A stretch of 64,000 nucleotides of DNA from Fasciolopsis buskii (GCA_008360955.1 LUCM01001897.1:365786-429785), one strand, 5' to 3'; shown: positions 49,270 through 60,975, numbered from the stretch's first letter. The notes: a model not told the origin generated them from the sequence alone. Made by a program: numbers and translations.

Positions 49270-49800
49270 TCGGGGGACGGTTTTCGCTCAGTGTACATGG
49301 CATCGTATTTGAAAACGAAACAGTTGAAGTGAACAAAACGTGCTGAAACCTACCGATAGAAAAACGCAGCCAGTAAAAATAAACACGTGAAAGCAATTTG
49401 CAGCAAAAAACCGGTGATATTTACCCGCGAAAAAGGCAAACAGAGGGGCAGCAAAAGAGAATAGAGACTGATGTGACCAGTCAATCAAGTCGAGTTCACC
49501 AATTCGTTGAACCGATTATCGCAACGCGGATCTCGTGATACGTTCGATTGACCCTAACCCTTGTGTCCACTTGTGCGTCACCCTTACTCGGCTCTGTACG
49601 ATTGCAATACTAACAACCCAGACTTTCAACCGCTACAACGCGAAGGCAGTCGAAAGCGGTGGGAGGTTGAGTATATTTTGACAGGAGCGTACGAGCGGAG
49701 TGTGCGTGAGTAACCCGCAATTATCGACTACGCTGGGCAATCAACGTTCGATTAAACAAGCGATCCGGAGGAACAAATCAGTCGTCCGCTGAAAGGTGAT
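49270..49800 (-). repeat. Gypsy LTR, inverted copy
   Basis: Reverse complement of the LTR at 23290-23760, nearly identical over about 460 bp (the 66-codon frame at 49488-49288 has one difference from that at 23554-23754). It extends beyond that copy to include TCGCTTGTTTAATCGAACGT, matching the LTR part of the perfect repeats. No gypsy internal sequence adjoins it, so it is a solo or truncated LTR. Confidence 0.8.
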
Positions 49801-51600
49801 GTGACAAAATCCTTCATGATAAATAAGGGTCTGTCCGAGATACGGGATCACGAAGCAGCCTTATTCCAGATAACCAGGGTGGATACACTAAGAGGGAACG
49901 GGAGTGAAAAATCACCAGTGAATTTGCTCGGCGGGCAGTCAGGAGAAAGCCTGTTGAGATTTTTCCAGGCATTATGCAGTTGGGATCAAGGAACGTAGGG
50001 ACAAACACCAAGTCCTGCCGCCCTTACGGTGGACATGCCGGACGGAGCGATCCCAGAGGAAGAAGTATGGGATAGTCTAAAATCCTGACGCGCCGAAAGC
50101 GGTAGGGCCTGATGAAATCCACCCACTGACAGTAAAACCGGTGGCGAAGGTCCTAGTGAAATATTCCACCCAGCTCTTTAATGCGGGCTGATTGACGACG
50201 ACAGTCGTACCGATGTGTAAAGGCGGAGACAGAGACAACTTTGGCGGCTATAGAACGGCGAGCCTGACATCCACCATGCTGAAGACTCTTCAAAACTTCC
50301 TTCGTGACAGAATAGTCAGTCGCCTGCAGGCCAACAAGTTAATGGTGGTAGAGGAAAACGGTTTCTGGTGCAAACGGTCCTGTCCGACCAACTTGATAAT
50401 CTTCCTGGACAAAGCAACAGGTAGGATTGACATGGGCAAAAAAGTAAAGGTCTGCAATTTGGACTTTCAGAAGGCCTTTAATCCCATGAAGTGAAGGCCT
50501 TCAGAGTGGATGCTAACGTGAATAACTGGATAGAAAAATGTCCAAAGGGTAGATCATTCAGAGTGAGAGTCGAGGGGTGTCTATCGGACAGAGGATTGCT
50601 ATACAGCGGGGTGCCTTACGGGTCTGTCTTAGGGCAACTATTCTTCCTAACGTATTTCAGCGACATAGCCAGCGGGTTGGAAAATCCGTGTCTCGTGTTT
50701 GCTGACGATATCAAGCCATTAGGGACAGCAAACAGTGAGGCTATCCAGGGGGCTCCAAGTAAAGTTCACCATTTTACCAGTTGGTGAGCTGGGATCTTCC
50801 GATGAACCTGAACGAACGTCAGCGGCTCATGGAAGGAGGAAAAATTCCCCTCGCCACAAGGGTCCACAAGGGTCCACATGGGCATCAGGTTGCGATGGAA
50901 CAAACTCAGCGAGCAAGGGAACTCGGGATAGTCGTGAGTGCGGTCTTCACACCTAGTCCACAATGCCATAAGGCTTGGTGTGCCCTAAGCCAACTTAAGA
51001 GGATCGTACGATCTAATGGGCTTAACGTTCTTCTATCGCTGTTCAAGGCATTTCTCAGCCCGCACTTGGAATACTGTGTCCAGGCATGGAGACGTTACTT
51101 GATAACGAATAGTAAAATGCTGTAACAGGTTCTGCGTGTTTGTACACGGTGGTTTGGGCATTTGAGACACTTAGAAAATGAGTAGAGGCCGAGAGCACTT
51201 GATTTATATTGCCCGGAAAGATGTGGGAAGAGGGCTGACTTAACACAGTTCTTCAGGATCATTGAGAATCTGGCCGAGATACGAGGTTTGTGTGGAGCCC
51301 TATCCCAGATAAGAGGGAACGATATACTGAGAAGGAGCGGGAAAACGATTGGACAGGAGCGCAACTACCGGGTTGAGAAGCAAATCATTTGCCATACGAG
51401 TGGTGAAGGGCTGAAACAAGCTACCGGAGGAAGTGGTCGAGGTGGGACCAGTGCGCGAATTCAAAGGGAGACTAGACAATGTATGGCTAGCTGTGTTTGG
51501 GGAGGGCAGTGTGTGAATTGAGGGGCTAAGGCGATGGTCGAGAGGAAGGCATCTCATTAATTGTTTCCCCCTTGCAGGAATTGAAGAGGGTTTCAACCCT
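49800..51600 (+). mobile_element. CR1-like LINE of another family, RT to C-terminus
   Basis: Plus-strand blocks: EKSPVNLLGGQSGESLLRFF (pre-RT), a damaged PDEIHPL motif near 50110, VVPMCKGGDRDNFGGYRTASLTS (50200-50275), VEENGFWCKRSCPTNLIIFLDKA, VKVCNLDFQKAFN (50445-50485), FADDIKPLG (about 50698-50724, intact F-A-D-D), then the thumb LFKAFLSPHLEYCVQAWRRY (51039-51100), CPERCGKRADLTQFFRIIENL and the end GRGGTSARIQRE (about 51440-51475). One stop falls at 50492 and several frame changes occur. It begins directly beside the inverted gypsy LTR. Confidence 0.85.
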
Positions 51601-51706
51601 TCTGTTGTCAAAGCACCGTCAGATCCAGAGAGCTCTCGGTGCAAGAACCTGGAGGATCGGGCATCTCGCCGTATAGTCCTGCAATCTAGCTGGAAATGAG
51701 CTGCAA

Positions 51707-52213
51707 ATGGAACTGGAGAAAAACGAGCGAAATCCCTTGCGGATTTATCCGTCTGCTGGTGGGAAACAAATGGTTGTCAGAATACATGCCACTGATAATT
51801 TAATCCGACCCAACCGAACCTTGCACATAGGCCCCAGACGCCTGAAAAAGTTCCTCCTTTACTTAGCCCATGAGGACCTTGAATATTGTTTACCTGCATT
51901 CAGTCGCAGTTGGCGCGTCGCTCGTTGTTCATCGCTACGTATGGCGGGCGCAGCGGAAATCGCCACGGTGGGCGTCGCCGTCGATTCGGACGCTCGCGGT
52001 GACCACTCGGAAGTTAGTCAAGCAGACAGCAGTGTGGATCATACTCGAAGTATGTTGCCGTTCTTGCTGTACGGTTTTTGGTGCACTGATATATTACCGA
52101 ATATTCTTTTTTCCGTCCGAGTGACTTCATCGGGTTCCTCACGCAAATGTTTACTTCCTGTCCTAAAGCTGTGTCAAGTACCTGTCATTGCCAATGGGAA
52201 TATTTTATGTTGA
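51707..52213 (+). other. Unassigned 168-codon open frame
   Basis: Open from 51707 to 52213, starting just after the LINE at 49.8-51.6 kb. Composition is unremarkable and no domain, signal or repeat match is recognised. It is as likely to be chance or old repeat as coding. Confidence 0.2.
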
Positions 52214-52989
52214 TTTATTGACGGAACTGGGAGTGTGCCCGGTCGAATCTCAAAAGCGGCCTCACAACCGAGCAGGGATACCGTTCTCAGTCAGTTCCAA
52301 ACAAGTGGAATGTCGGCTATTTGTCTTAGTTCATTGTTCCGACCAATGGGTATAGAAATGAAACAGCAAGTAGGTTGACGAACCCGCAAATGTTAACACG
52401 GGAATACTGTGGTCATTTCGGATGTATCAAGTCCGAACTGCAGTATGGTCGTGCCAACCATAAGAAATGAGCAATATGTGAAAAGGGCGATATAGTATTT
52501 CGATCATGAAGGAAATTTTTGATTCGTCTACTATGTGACGACTAACTGAGCTCCTTATTGCTGGGAGGCAGTTAGCGAACCGCTTCAGATTGGGGGAGAG
52601 ACTTTGAACTACGGCACATTCAACGTTCGGAGAAACTTTGTAATGCCTTTCGTTTCTCCACGCAATGTCTAAAGGGAGATCGTTCGGATCAATGGGCAGA
52701 GATCTTTTCAACTGTTTTTAATGTAACCCATCGAAACAGTTGGAGTGCTAGTGCCTCAAGCAAAGCGGCAGATGCCGCACAGAACTCTAGAACGTGACTT
52801 AAACGTTAGATGTCCGACATCAGTTGGCCCAGGATGCCCTCAGGTCCATCACTCTTGCTGCGTGTCATTTGGAACGGGGAGTGTATTCCGTTACAAAAGG
52901 ATCTATGACTGATTTTGCTCTTCAAAAGTAGAACACGCTGTCACTAGTAACAATTGTGGAGCGGATGTACTTCCAAGTTACCAAGATTT

Positions 52990-53265
52990 TAGCTTTGCCG
53001 TCTAACACGGGTTGGCGCGACTACCGCAAACAGACCGGGCTTCGCTTGCGGCGAGGCTGCATCGACCAGAATTTCACTGTTCGCTGTCTACTTGAGTGGC
53101 ATCCTTGCCGTCGTCGGACGATAATGGTATTCATCTACTTAAGAGGGGCCCTTCGACTCGGGTTACCGAACATTGCTATCCGATGCTTTTCACCCGAAGG
53201 GTTTGCCATAAAATTTCATGAACCCGTCGCGAGCATTGTACATTTACTTATTGCCACGTAAGTGT
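52990..53265 (+). pseudogene. Diverged RTE reverse transcriptase fragment
   Basis: The plus strand reads LRLRRGCIDQNFTVRCLLEW, RRRTIMVFIYLRGALRLGLP and GFAIKFHEPVASIV, matching in order the RT fingers of the RTE copies (compare RQGRGCIEQIFFFRQLL at 57.2 kb on the minus strand). Probably the upstream remnant of copy B or a separate insertion in the same orientation. Confidence 0.65.
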
Positions 53266-53439
53266 CCGGTGCTTTCTGAGGCAGGAAACTCATACTTGGC
53301 CTTGCGAACGATCTACTCATAGACAATAGTACAGTAACGTTCGGGTGGAATTTCGCACCTTCAGTGTGCAGTGATGTGGGACTACATCTGCCCGAAGCCG
53401 AACAGTTATTGTAAGAGTACAATCACGTGGTTGTATCCC

Positions 53440-54220
53440 ACCAGGCAGCTTACGCTGGATTGAAGCACTTGTGGTGTCGGCCTGATATTTCACTAAAGTT
53501 GAAAGGTCGTGTGTACTGTGCTGCAGTGCGTCCAGTTCTGTTGTACTGTTGCGAGACGTGGAGTATGCGTGTGGGCGATGTTCGTCGGTTGGAGGTTTTT
53601 GACAACCGATGTTTACGTAGTATGGCTGGGATTGGATGGAGTGACCGGGTGAGTAATGTAGAGGTTAGGAATCTGGTATTGGGTGCCACTTCTGAGAATA
53701 GCTTGTTTCAACTTATGAAACTTAGTAGACTACGCTGGTTGGGTCACGTGTTGCGTATGACGAACACTCGTCTACCATACCGTGCCTTATTTTGTGTTCC
53801 TCCTAAGGAATGGAAGAAGCCATGTTGAGGTAAGCAGATGACGTGGCAACGTGGGATGAGGAAATGTACAGCGAAGTTAGGTAAAGTAGGTGTCTCACTT
53901 CTTCGTGGTTGGGGTCCGAAAGACTCGTCGACTAGCTGGCTGGAGACACTGAAGGATATGGCAGTGAACCGTGAACAGTGGCGATCGTGCTGTCATTTTC
54001 TATCGAATCAGAATGATTGAAAACATGTGCGTTTGTACAGTTAGGCTGTGTTCCGTGTGTTGGCTGCAGCAGTATCTTATCTCTTCCCGCCTGTGTAGGT
54101 CCACTCTCTGTTCCCATTGGATATTCACTCTTTTTATATAAACGTGTAACTCTGGAGAAAGGCAGCGGTCAGTGGGGCTTGCCTTGCTGTTTAACGCTAA
54201 ACGATGATGATGATGATGAC
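53440..54220 (+). mobile_element. RTE retrotransposon, 3' end (copy B)
   Basis: Near-identical, in inverted orientation, to 18225-19000 of copy A. A 133-codon frame (53427-53828) carries QAAYAGLKHLWCRPDISLKLKGR, LLYCCETWSMRVGDVRRL, RLRWLGHVLRMTNTRLPYRALF. After a single stop the next frame (53838-54020) has MTWQRGMRKC and LLRGWGPKDSSTSWLETLKDMAVN, the true C-terminus. The 3' end is GTTTAACGCTAAACGATGATGATGATGATG at 54190-54218. Confidence 0.92.
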
Positions 54221-54581
54221 CAATTGGTCGTATATCGGATGTACTGTTTTGACGCTCATAAAAGGCATCAATCAAAGCTTAGGCATACGCAGCAGGACTG
54301 AGGTCGGTTCTGATACAGTTTGGAAAGGGCCGCTCCAGATGTACCGAAATTTTCGGCATTTGGACATAGTTGCCTTCGTAGTGTTGTTAGAATATGAAGA
54401 GTCTCAGCCGGTGACAGTTAAATGCATGGAAACCTTAGTAAGGGAACTGGATCGGGTTGATTTATTTGACCTACCGGGTTGGGGTCCACGGAACCCCGGG
54501 TTGAGTTTAGAGACAATAAAAGAAAGCTGTGCCGCAGTGAAAGACCTTTGTGCACCGGAAATATCTTATGTAGCTCTTTAA
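54204..54581 (+). other. Unassigned 125-codon open frame starting in the RTE tail
   Basis: The first Met codons are the (ATG)n tail of copy B, so the start is artificial. The later part, RELDRVDLFDLPGWGPRNPGLSLETIKE, loosely recalls the LPGWGPRD...LETL end of RTE ORF2. Whether it is a diverged RTE end or a chance frame is unclear. Confidence 0.25.
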
Positions 54582-54589
54582 CTTATTGC

Positions 54590-55400
54590 CACACAGTCAA
54601 CTTCCCATTTTTTAGTTTTCTTGATTAAATAGTGCCTTGAGATACCTGCTAAAGCTGTCAATTATGGGTAAGAGGTTATTGGTAGAACTATTGTGATTTG
54701 GCAATCAACTACCGGAGTAAAACAGACAAGAAGACCGCTACTAGTTTTTATTGGTTAGTCAATTTCACACAGCCGGAATAAGATAAATAATCGGAGGGCT
54801 AATGTTTACCAAAGTGATAAGTCCGGATGTGCCAGAGGGTAGCCTTCGCATGAATTATATTTCTTCCACTTGCGAAAATCTCGCGGATAAGCTGCAGTGG
54901 TTTTGGGTAATTAGGCAAACGGTGTTAAGAGGTGTATAAGGAAGGTGGGGATGATTGTCAAACGTATGCAACGAACGCGGAAAGTTCGTATGCTGGTAGT
55001 GTCGGGGTGACTTATCAATAATCAAAGAAACTAAGTATTGTGGAGTAGGTCGCAAAACGACGATGAATGACTAATGAGAGCCAATTTTGCAAAGTTCCTC
55101 GGTTTCACGGAGGTTTTGTAGATATTTAAGTTGAAGATCCCAAAAGTTCCGCCGACCAAGACCACGCTTCGCGACTACGCAGAAAATACGGACGAATGCA
55201 TTTTTGCTGCAGCTCTCTGCCCACATCACAGTCGTAGAATTCGTCGGCTGAGCTATCGTCGGAAATGTGGTCAGAATTCCTTGGGAGCGAGTATGTGTGT
55301 AAACATATATAACGGCTTGAAAACAAGCATGCTACCAAAACGTGAGTAGAACCGCTATGTTCTTACCGTTCTCATCTTGTGACTTGGTTGTTTTCCGATT
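54590..55400. other. No gene recognised
   Basis: About 0.8 kb between the RTE copies without recognisable content. Confidence 0.45.
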
Positions 55401-55419
55401 ATTTTGAAAGTAGACAGAT

Positions 55420-56262
55420 CACACTACATTGGCGCCAATGGTATCGGGTTCAAGCCCTATCACAGCGTCTTCAATTAGCAGCAATCCTCATCCCTTGGTC
55501 CAAACCGAGATGGGAGGCACTAACCCAGGCCGGAGCCGAAGTTGCTGTCTTCATACATACACGCCAATTTGTACCTTGACCGCCACATCGCTTGTTCCAG
55601 TCTTTTCCAGTACGTGGAAAAACAGCAAAAAAAGTCGATGGGGAGGCAAAAGCAATACGTGTCCAATCCATTAAGAACAATGTAGAGCGATCTCTGTCAG
55701 AGGTCGACTGTCGGCGCCCAACGCACGTTGACGCACCTCGTCATTGCTCATCCGATTTTCCCATCAGACACGAGCAATGCTTCGGAGACATCGTTGGCTG
55801 AAACCAAAATGTCACCGGGTATGCTGAACGCGGATGGGCCGGGTCTCGCAACCGTAATGAAGAACACTACGAACTGTGGCACTGTACGCCCTTCCCTTGA
55901 AAGAAAACCGCATGTCATGGTGTCACTACAAGTGTCACAGGTCCGCGGAAGCTGCTCTGGATTTTGCAATTCGTGATGAGATCTCCCCAAAACCTCCCCT
56001 AATTTTAATCGGGCTCCTGAGGTACTTGAAGCTATTGACTGCCTCTAACCAATCTCCACAAAGGGTGAGTGCGGGCGCAGGCTCTTGCTAGTCTTGAAGA
56101 AGTACATTGCATTTTGAGGATCCTAAGCACATCGTGACCGGATACCTTGATCGCCAAGAAGTCTAAGGCGCGCTAAACTGCTTGTGCATTGCCACTCAAC
56201 AAGGCAGTGTCATCGGCATAATGAAAGTCAAAATCCCTGTTTCCTGGGAAGAGTTCTACACC
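55420..56262 (-). pseudogene. RTE-like LINE of a different family, palm to C-terminus (copy E)
   Basis: The minus strand reads DFDFHYADDTALLSGNAQAV (about 56230-56170), then a block near 56040-55990 (SFKYLRSPIK), YSATVRSVLHYGCETRPIRV (about 55905-55845), ENRMSNDEVRQRALG, and finally KDWNKRCGGQGTNWRVCMKTATS (55600-55540). Its YADD is intact but frames are broken. It stops at 56262, exactly where copy D starts. Confidence 0.8.
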
Positions 56263-56585
56263 CAACCAGCGTAGTCTCCTGTTTCATAAGTTGAAACAAG
56301 CTATTCCCTAAAGTGGAACCCAACACTAGATTCCTGACCTGTACATTACTCACCCGGTCACTCTATCCAATCATAGCCATAATACATACACACCAGCGGA
56401 CGAAAACCTACAACCGACAACATCTCCGACACGTAAACCCCAAGTCTCGCAACCATACAACAGAAATGAGCACACTGCGACACAGTACACACGACCTTCC
56501 AAATTCAGTGAAGTATCAGGCCGACGCCACAAATGCTTCAGTCTAGCGCAAGCCGCTCGAGCCTTCCATATACGCATGTTCACCT

Positions 56586-56900
56586 CTACTGCGAGCCACC
56601 ATCGTTGGACACGCAGCTACCAAGGTAGGTGAAACGGTCCACAGTCGTTATTTCCTCTGCATCCAATATCAAGTTCGGCGCTGCTGTCGTCCAGTCCTGT
56701 AACAGCACTTTGCACTTTGAAGGTGCAAAGCACATGCCGAACCGAGCAACCGATCTCGACAGTTTATCTAGTGCCCGTTGTGCATGGTCCGCAGACTCGA
56801 ACAGGCACGCGATGTCGTCTGCGTAATCTAGGTCGCATAGCTTCCATCCACTTCCCAGTTCGACTCCTACATCCCGGAGACCTCCTAAAGCATCTTCCAT
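56586..56900 (-). pseudogene. RT catalytic segment of RTE copy D
   Basis: 104 open codons: MEDALGGLRDVGVELG, then LDYADDIACLFES with intact YADD, RFGMCFAPSKCKVLLQDW and FTYLGSCVSNDGG. The RT fingers are upstream in another frame (57278-56885). Confidence 0.88.
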
Positions 56901-58229
56901 CCACCTCGTCCATGACGAAGTTGAACAAGAATGGAGAGATGGGACACTTGTCGAACTCCCCTAGTAGTCTCGAATGAACAGGATAGCTCACCGTATACCC
57001 TCACACGACCATGGGTATTCGGGTACAATGCTCGCAACAGGTTCACGAACTTTGCCGGCATACCCTTCCGATGAAGAGCACTGAATAGTGTCGTTCGATC
57101 CACTGAGTAGAAAGACTACGATTGTAGGGCGGCGATGTGTGTTTCGCGGTCCGAGCAACTGCCGAAAAAAGAATATCTGCTCGATGCAACCTCGACCTTG
57201 CCGAAATCCGGCCTGTTGTTCGCGGAAATTACTCTCGCGAATCGGTGTCAAACGGCACAGTATTATCGAAGCTAACACCTTGGTAACTATCGGAATTCAA
57301 CTAATCCCACGATGATTGCTACAGTCACTCCGTGTGCCACGATAACGGAATAGGTTCCTCGTTCCAAGTATTACGAAGCATGGAGGTAGGGGTTCCTCCA
57401 CCCAGTTTGAAAAAAAAACTAGGGGAAGTTCGTCATGACAGGTAGCTTTTCCTCTCTTCAGAAATCAAATATTCGACTGTACTTCCACTTCCGTTGGGGT
57501 TCAAGAGACAATTCCCAAGAATTCACAGCTCCCGACTTCGGCCTAAATAAGTTGGCGTGCGGCAAGCTAAACTGGTCCTTGAAGTGCTTAGTCCAATGGT
57601 GCAGCCTTTGTTGTTCACCATGGATGAGCTTTCCATTTCTATCGCACACGATTTCACTAACCGAAGTTCGCCGCCCACCGGTGTCACGTATAAGCTTAAA
57701 CAGTTTTTGACTGTTACCTGAAGCGGACGCCACTTTCATCCTTTCGGCCACCTTAACTCATCCGTTTTCACGGTCATTTTTAAGACTTATCGTCAATTGA
57801 CACTGCAACTGCCGACGCATCTTATTCACTTCCTTACAGTTAGGCAGATGGCGTTCTTGTTCCATTAGACCCAGCGACGCTTGCGAGATCCAGTGTTTTT
57901 GATGAACGCTAGATCTAGGACCACAGGCGAAATCTGCTGCCAAATTCATCGCTTGCTTCATTTGATCCCACTGGTTGTCTATATCGCTGCTCGTCGAAGT
58001 TCTTATTTCCTCGAAGGCAGTTTCTGTTCGTAGCTGTTGCGAATAGCCGAATCAGACAAACGTTCGACAGCCAATCGGATTTCTGGCCTGCGTTGATGTC
58101 CACTTAGTTCCAGCAAAAGTCGCATTAAAACTAACGCATGGTCCGATTCGACGTACGCGGTCCAATATAATCTACAGTTCTGGACAGAACTGCGCCAACG
58201 GTAGCTAACTGCGATATGGTCAGTCTGAC

Positions 58230-58670
58230 TCAGAGTACCTGTCGAGTTAGAACGCCAAGTCGCTGTGCAACGCGAACTGTGTCGGAAATTCGTACTAGGA
58301 AGGAATAAATGATTGTCTGCACAGAATTGGAGAAGTCCCCGTTATCTGTTCGCTGAGCAGGCAAGGCGCAAGGTCTACCTAAACAGGACTGCGATGCTCT
58401 AGGTTTTCTAACTTGTGCATTAAAATCACCTGCTACCACTACAATGTCAGAGCCTCTGCTCTTCCGAACAAGAGTGACGAGGTTATCGTAAAACTCGTCT
58501 TTCTCCATGTCAGTGCTGCAGTCTGTTGGACCGTATGCTGAGATAACAAATAAACTGCGCTTAACACAGCTATCCTTTCGGACGCCGACTGGCTCCTGCA
58601 GTCTCATGGCACACAAGCGACTGTTGACTGAGTCCCAGTCTAAAAGGGTTGCTTCAGCCTTCTCACTCAA
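58230..58670 (-). pseudogene. EEP endonuclease domain of RTE copy D
   Basis: 146 codons with the endonuclease/exonuclease/phosphatase-fold motifs ISAYGPTDCS (about residues 44-53), DEFYDNLVTLV and VVVAGDFNAQVR, where the Asp and Asn belong to the metal-binding catalytic set. LGRPCALPAQRTDNGDFSNS corresponds to the GKHG..E.NDNG block. RTE elements use this domain to nick target DNA. The first part of the domain is in other frames at 58663-59108. Confidence 0.88.
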
Positions 58671-59499
58671 GACTTCCTACACCGCATTGACCCACAGTTT
58701 CAGCTGCTTCGTCTCCTGAATTGTGCAGGAAATATCTTGACGAGACGTTTGGCGCAGTTAGCTGAATTACTCTACTCCAATCCTGAATTCGTGTTCCGAT
58801 CACGCAACAGACATCAATCGAAAGTGTGTCCAGTCCACTTTCAGAGCCGAACACGCCTATAGGCCAGCCTGCATTAAAGTGCGCACATTGAAGGAACCCA
58901 GATGCAGAGGCTGATGAGGCTTGGGAAAATGTGAGCTAACAGACTGAAAACCACCTACTACACTACTTGACAATAAACCATTGCGAGTATCGGGCGTGTT
59001 ATCAATGGAGATACTATGGGTAGGCAGAAGGGGCAAACATTGGGTTGGAGACAGGGGAGACAGGTTGTATACACTGGTGGGAACTCTGAGCAGTAGCATG
59101 CTTATCACCAGCCACCGTGCTCGATGGTATAGGCAGCGCGGTCTCGATTATCCTGCGTGATGGCCGATGCAGTATGGAATTATTTGTCGACGACTAATTC
59201 ATCGGGATTGATGGACGGGTACTGCTTGGGATTCCAGCGGCTGAGCAGAAGAACTATTAGGATTTTCACCCAAAGCCTTTGGTTCTGACCAGAAGCAGGC
59301 AGCAAGGCAGCGGAAAATGGCTGAGTGGGAGCCCATCTACTTGGATTAGTTATTCGTCCACTCGTTTTTCTCACTGAGCTGCTGGCTCAGATCAACCCCC
59401 GACTTGGGGGACCATGAGGCTAATTCGTCAGGCCTCTTCCCATTGACCTTCCAGGCATGATTGAATCTTCGGTTTGAGATAAGCCATCCTGTATTGCTC

Positions 59500-59890
59500 A
59501 TCATCATCATCGTTCAGCGTTAAACAGCAAGGCAAGCCCCACTGACCGCTGCCTTTCTCCAGAGTTACGCGTTTATATAAAAAGAGTGAATATCCAATGG
59601 GAACAGAGAGTGGACCTACACAGGCGGGAAGAGATAAGATACTGCTGCAGCCAACACACGGAACACAGCCTAACTGTACAAACGCACATGTTTTCAATCA
59701 TTCTGATTCGATAGAAAATGACAGCACGATCGCCACTGTTCACGGTTCACTGCCATATCCTTCAGTGTCTCCAGCCAGCTAGTCGACGAGTCTTTCGGAC
59801 CCCAACCACGAAGAAGTGAGACACCTACTTTACCTAACTTCGCTGTACATTTCCTCATCTCACGTTGCCACGTCATCTGTTGACCTCCAC
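59500..59890 (-). mobile_element. RTE retrotransposon, 3' end only (copy C)
   Basis: Near-identical to the ends of copies A and B: minus-strand frame 59876-59694 reads MTWQREMRKCTAKLGKVGVS and LLRGWGPKDSSTSWLETL; the 3' end has ATG repeats at about 59500-59512. The element is 5'-truncated at about 59890. It lies just upstream of copy D in the same orientation and contains the very end that copy D lacks. Confidence 0.9.
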
Positions 59891-59894
59891 ATGG

Positions 59895-60200
59895 CTCGTC
59901 GGATCATGGAGGTACGCAAGCCGTCACACCACATCAAGGTTTTGTATCGTTGTGATAGTAGTCTCGTTGTGATTTTGGTGCATTGATCTCGTGCGTGGGA
60001 GCCACGTTTCCTTAAGACATTCTTTGTCTTCGTCTGTTTGTCGTTCCGTTGATCAAGTTATGTTGCAGTCGGACAGTCTTACCTTTTTGGCTAGAGGAGC
60101 GTAATCGGAACGTCGATTCTGATTTTACAATAAAACCCGGTTGGAGTTCCGGTAGCAACTAGTCGGAGAATTTTGAGTGGTGATACAACGGCTGTGAATG
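59895..60200. other. No gene recognised
   Basis: About 0.3 kb between RTE copy C and gypsy 2, possibly the 3' part of gypsy 2. Confidence 0.4.
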
Positions 60201-60489
60201 GAAAACGTTCGTGAGGTGTTGCGTCGGTTACTTTGTTATGCGGAGAACGTTTGTTACGCTGCTCTTCCAGAAGAGCCGTCTCCCATTGTCAGTTTTCGAG
60301 ACCATGGAACTTCAGGGTCAGGGTGACTGCTCTGGAAATCGTACAGTTTTGACTGCCGATCTGCTCGTCACACGTCACACCAGTTATTGTAGGCAGTAGT
60401 GCGACTAACAGCTGTACCCTTTCCGTGATGTGCGAAACTAATCTAACGTGAATGAAGTCCCGCGGGTTGAAGATATGTAAGCAGGTATG

Positions 60490-60861
60490 CTACAACTGCA
60501 TGAGACAGTCAATAACGATGATTGCAGGAATATTAAAACAAGGAAAGGCAAAAGGGTAACCAGTGGATACATCGACGGTTGTTAGCAGAAACTTATTAGA
60601 TATAGACGGTAGTAGTCCTTTGAAGTCTATGCTGCGTCTCTCGAAATGCTGGATTACTTTGATGGGTGGTGCGTATGGTTTAGAGAATTTAACCCTCACC
60701 TCCGAACAAACTCGACAGCGAGCTATATCTTTCACTTTTTGGACGGAATGTGTGAGGTTTCGAAGCCATACTAGTGACTCCCCGGGTGACAAGGATGCCT
60801 GAAGCTGGTTGGATTGAGTCTGCCGAAATTGAAGCCCAAGCACGTCGAGATGGCGCATCAC
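60490..60861 (-). pseudogene. Gypsy 2 integrase fragment
   Basis: 123 open codons: VKDIARCRVCSEVRVKFSKP (end of the zinc-binding H2C2 region), IKVIQHFERRSIDFKGLLPS (first catalytic Asp) and LLTTVDVSTGYPFAFPCFNI. The rest of the core is not recognised downstream. Confidence 0.85.
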
Positions 60862-60975
60862 CCAAGTTGTTGTTGGAAATAGACAATATCGAAATGAAAT
60901 AGAATCCCACTCGCCATCGTTAGGTGTTCTCGTTTCTAATCAAACTCCTCGATTGGTTACTAAACATGCTAAGGT

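Larger units (their letters stand above)
56263..59440 (-). mobile_element. RTE retrotransposon with endonuclease and RT (copy D)
   Basis: The longest RTE copy here. On the minus strand: 5' region (59374-59180, with SRWAPTQPFSAALLP), endonuclease start LGSFNVRTLMQAGL (about 58900), SLDTLSIDVCCVIGTRIQDW-like piece (58854-58790), EEP core (58670-58230 with ISAYGPTDCS and VVVAGDFNAQVR), linker (58103-57458), RT fingers (57278-56885), YADD at 56825-56814 and post-RT region to 56371. Several frameshifts. The last 0.5 kb of the family, with the ATG tail, is missing: it breaks at 56263 against copy E. Confidence 0.9.
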
